Below, piece by piece: positions 5,250-5,696 of a stretch of DNA of 5,696 nucleotides (its first letter is position 1; each line of letters starts with the position of its first letter). This DNA is from Pseudomonadota bacterium (GTDB taxonomy: Bacteria > Pseudomonadota > Alphaproteobacteria > Rhizobiales > Xanthobacteraceae). The stretch is from NCBI GenBank assembly GCA_021779635.1, contig JAJYAH010000503.1:1-5696 (forward strand), given 5' to 3'. Both the position numbers and the translations under genes were made by a program. Under the pieces are notes generated by a model, which searched no databases, was not told the DNA's origin, and saw only the letters and a program-made list of their open reading frames with translations.

Positions 5250-5696
5250 ATGGGGTCAATCATTCCTCGCAAGCGCAAAGACGGTTCCACCGGCTATCAC
5301 GCGCAGGTCACGATCAAGCGTAGCGGAAAAATCGTACACCGCGAGACGAGGACATTCGACCGCAGACAGGCCGCCTCCGCGTGGTTAGAAAAGCGAGAGA
5401 CCGAACTAGCAAAGCCAGGCGCGGTCGAGCGGCAGACCATACCGGACCCGAAGCTGGCCGCCGTGATCGACCGCTACATTGAGGAATCCATCAAGGAAAT
5501 CGGCCGAACAAAAGCTCAGGTACTCGCGACCATCAAGAACTATGACATAGCAGATCTCAAGTGCAGCGACATAACCAGTGAGCACTTGGTCGCCTTCGCC
5601 AAGGAGTTGCCGGTTCAGCCACAGACGGTTGGAAATTACTTCAGCCACCTCGGGTCAATCTTCACCATTGCGCGGCCGGCCTGGGGCTATCCGTTG
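5250..5696 (+). CDS. Tyrosine-type site-specific integrase, dusA-associated (partial, N-terminal 149 residues)
   Basis: An open frame from ATG 5250 to the right edge. Residues 1-54 (IPRKRKDGSTGYHAQVTIKR, then HRETRTFDRRQAASAWLEKR) form the small N-terminal arm-binding domain typical of phage and island integrases. Residues about 66-149 (AVIDRYIEE, IADLKCSDITSEHLVAFAKE, QTVGNYFSHLGSIFTIA) form the SAM-like core-binding domain. The catalytic domain with its R-H-R-Y residues lies beyond the window, so activity cannot be judged. It is divergent from dusA, 127 bp away, the arrangement of dusA-associated integrases, which insert their element at the 5' end of that gene. The TGCTGTAC boxes in between could be its arm sites or the operator controlling it. 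It contains AT-leaning codons (ATA, TTA, CTA, ACA, AAA) unlike the core genes to the left, consistent with transfer. Confidence 0.88.
   Translation, partial: MGSIIPRKRKDGSTGYHAQVTIKRSGKIVHRETRTFDRRQAASAWLEKRETELAKPGAVERQTIPDPKLAAVIDRYIEESIKEIGRTKAQVLATIKNYDIADLKCSDITSEHLVAFAKELPVQPQTVGNYFSHLGSIFTIARPAWGYPL

Noticed and set aside
5200..5388. 62-codon frame beginning inside the TGCTGTAC repeats
   Set aside because: It overlaps the integrase in another frame and has no good ribosome site. The integrase frame from 5250 has clear domain similarity and a GAGG at the right distance. A leader peptide starting at 5200 is possible but unsupported.
1..5696. tRNA or rRNA gene, including a tRNA attachment site
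   Set aside because: I saw no tRNA cloverleaf or rRNA segment by eye; the integration target here appears to be the protein gene dusA.

Overview
The window looks like chromosomal DNA of a high-G+C alphaproteobacterium, most likely order Hyphomicrobiales near Bradyrhizobium/Rhodopseudomonas. This rests on the codon bias, a PleC/DivJ-type histidine kinase preceded by a perfect CtrA-consensus box, and a DUF1289 gene followed by a DTGA-type aspartic protease. The assignment is inferred from gene content; no database search was possible.

Left part (1-1527): a dienelactone hydrolase-family gene runs off the left edge on the minus strand. It is divergent from a GlxA-type (DJ-1/PfpI plus AraC) transcriptional regulator starting at 586. 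The gap of about 200 bp holds a TGTCA/TGACA palindrome and a 20-21 bp-spaced direct repeat reaching into the regulator start codon, a plausible operator for both genes.

Middle (1528-4047): a short gap with the CtrA-type box and a GC-rich hairpin leads to a membrane-bound orphan histidine kinase with about six membrane helices, HisKA and HATPase_c domains and no receiver. It is followed by a 69-codon four-cysteine DUF1289 gene and a membrane-anchored single-domain retropepsin-like protease, probably cotranscribed.

Right part (4048-5696): dusA (tRNA-dihydrouridine synthase A) lies on the minus strand, convergent with the protease. Its first 16 codons and upstream DNA are strikingly AT-rich. 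Beyond them, divergently, begins a tyrosine-recombinase gene cut by the right edge, whose N-terminus resembles dusA-associated integrases. The best reading is that the right end is one boundary of a prophage or genomic island integrated in the 5' end of dusA, with the island supplying a replacement start and promoter. Between dusA and the integrase lies a cluster of TGCTGTAC boxes (three direct, one inverted, near-integral helical spacing). These are candidate arm-type sites for the integrase or operators controlling integrase and dusA.

The most noteworthy content is this dusA/integrase junction with its repeat cluster. The rest is a fairly ordinary core chromosome segment with two interesting regulatory motifs.
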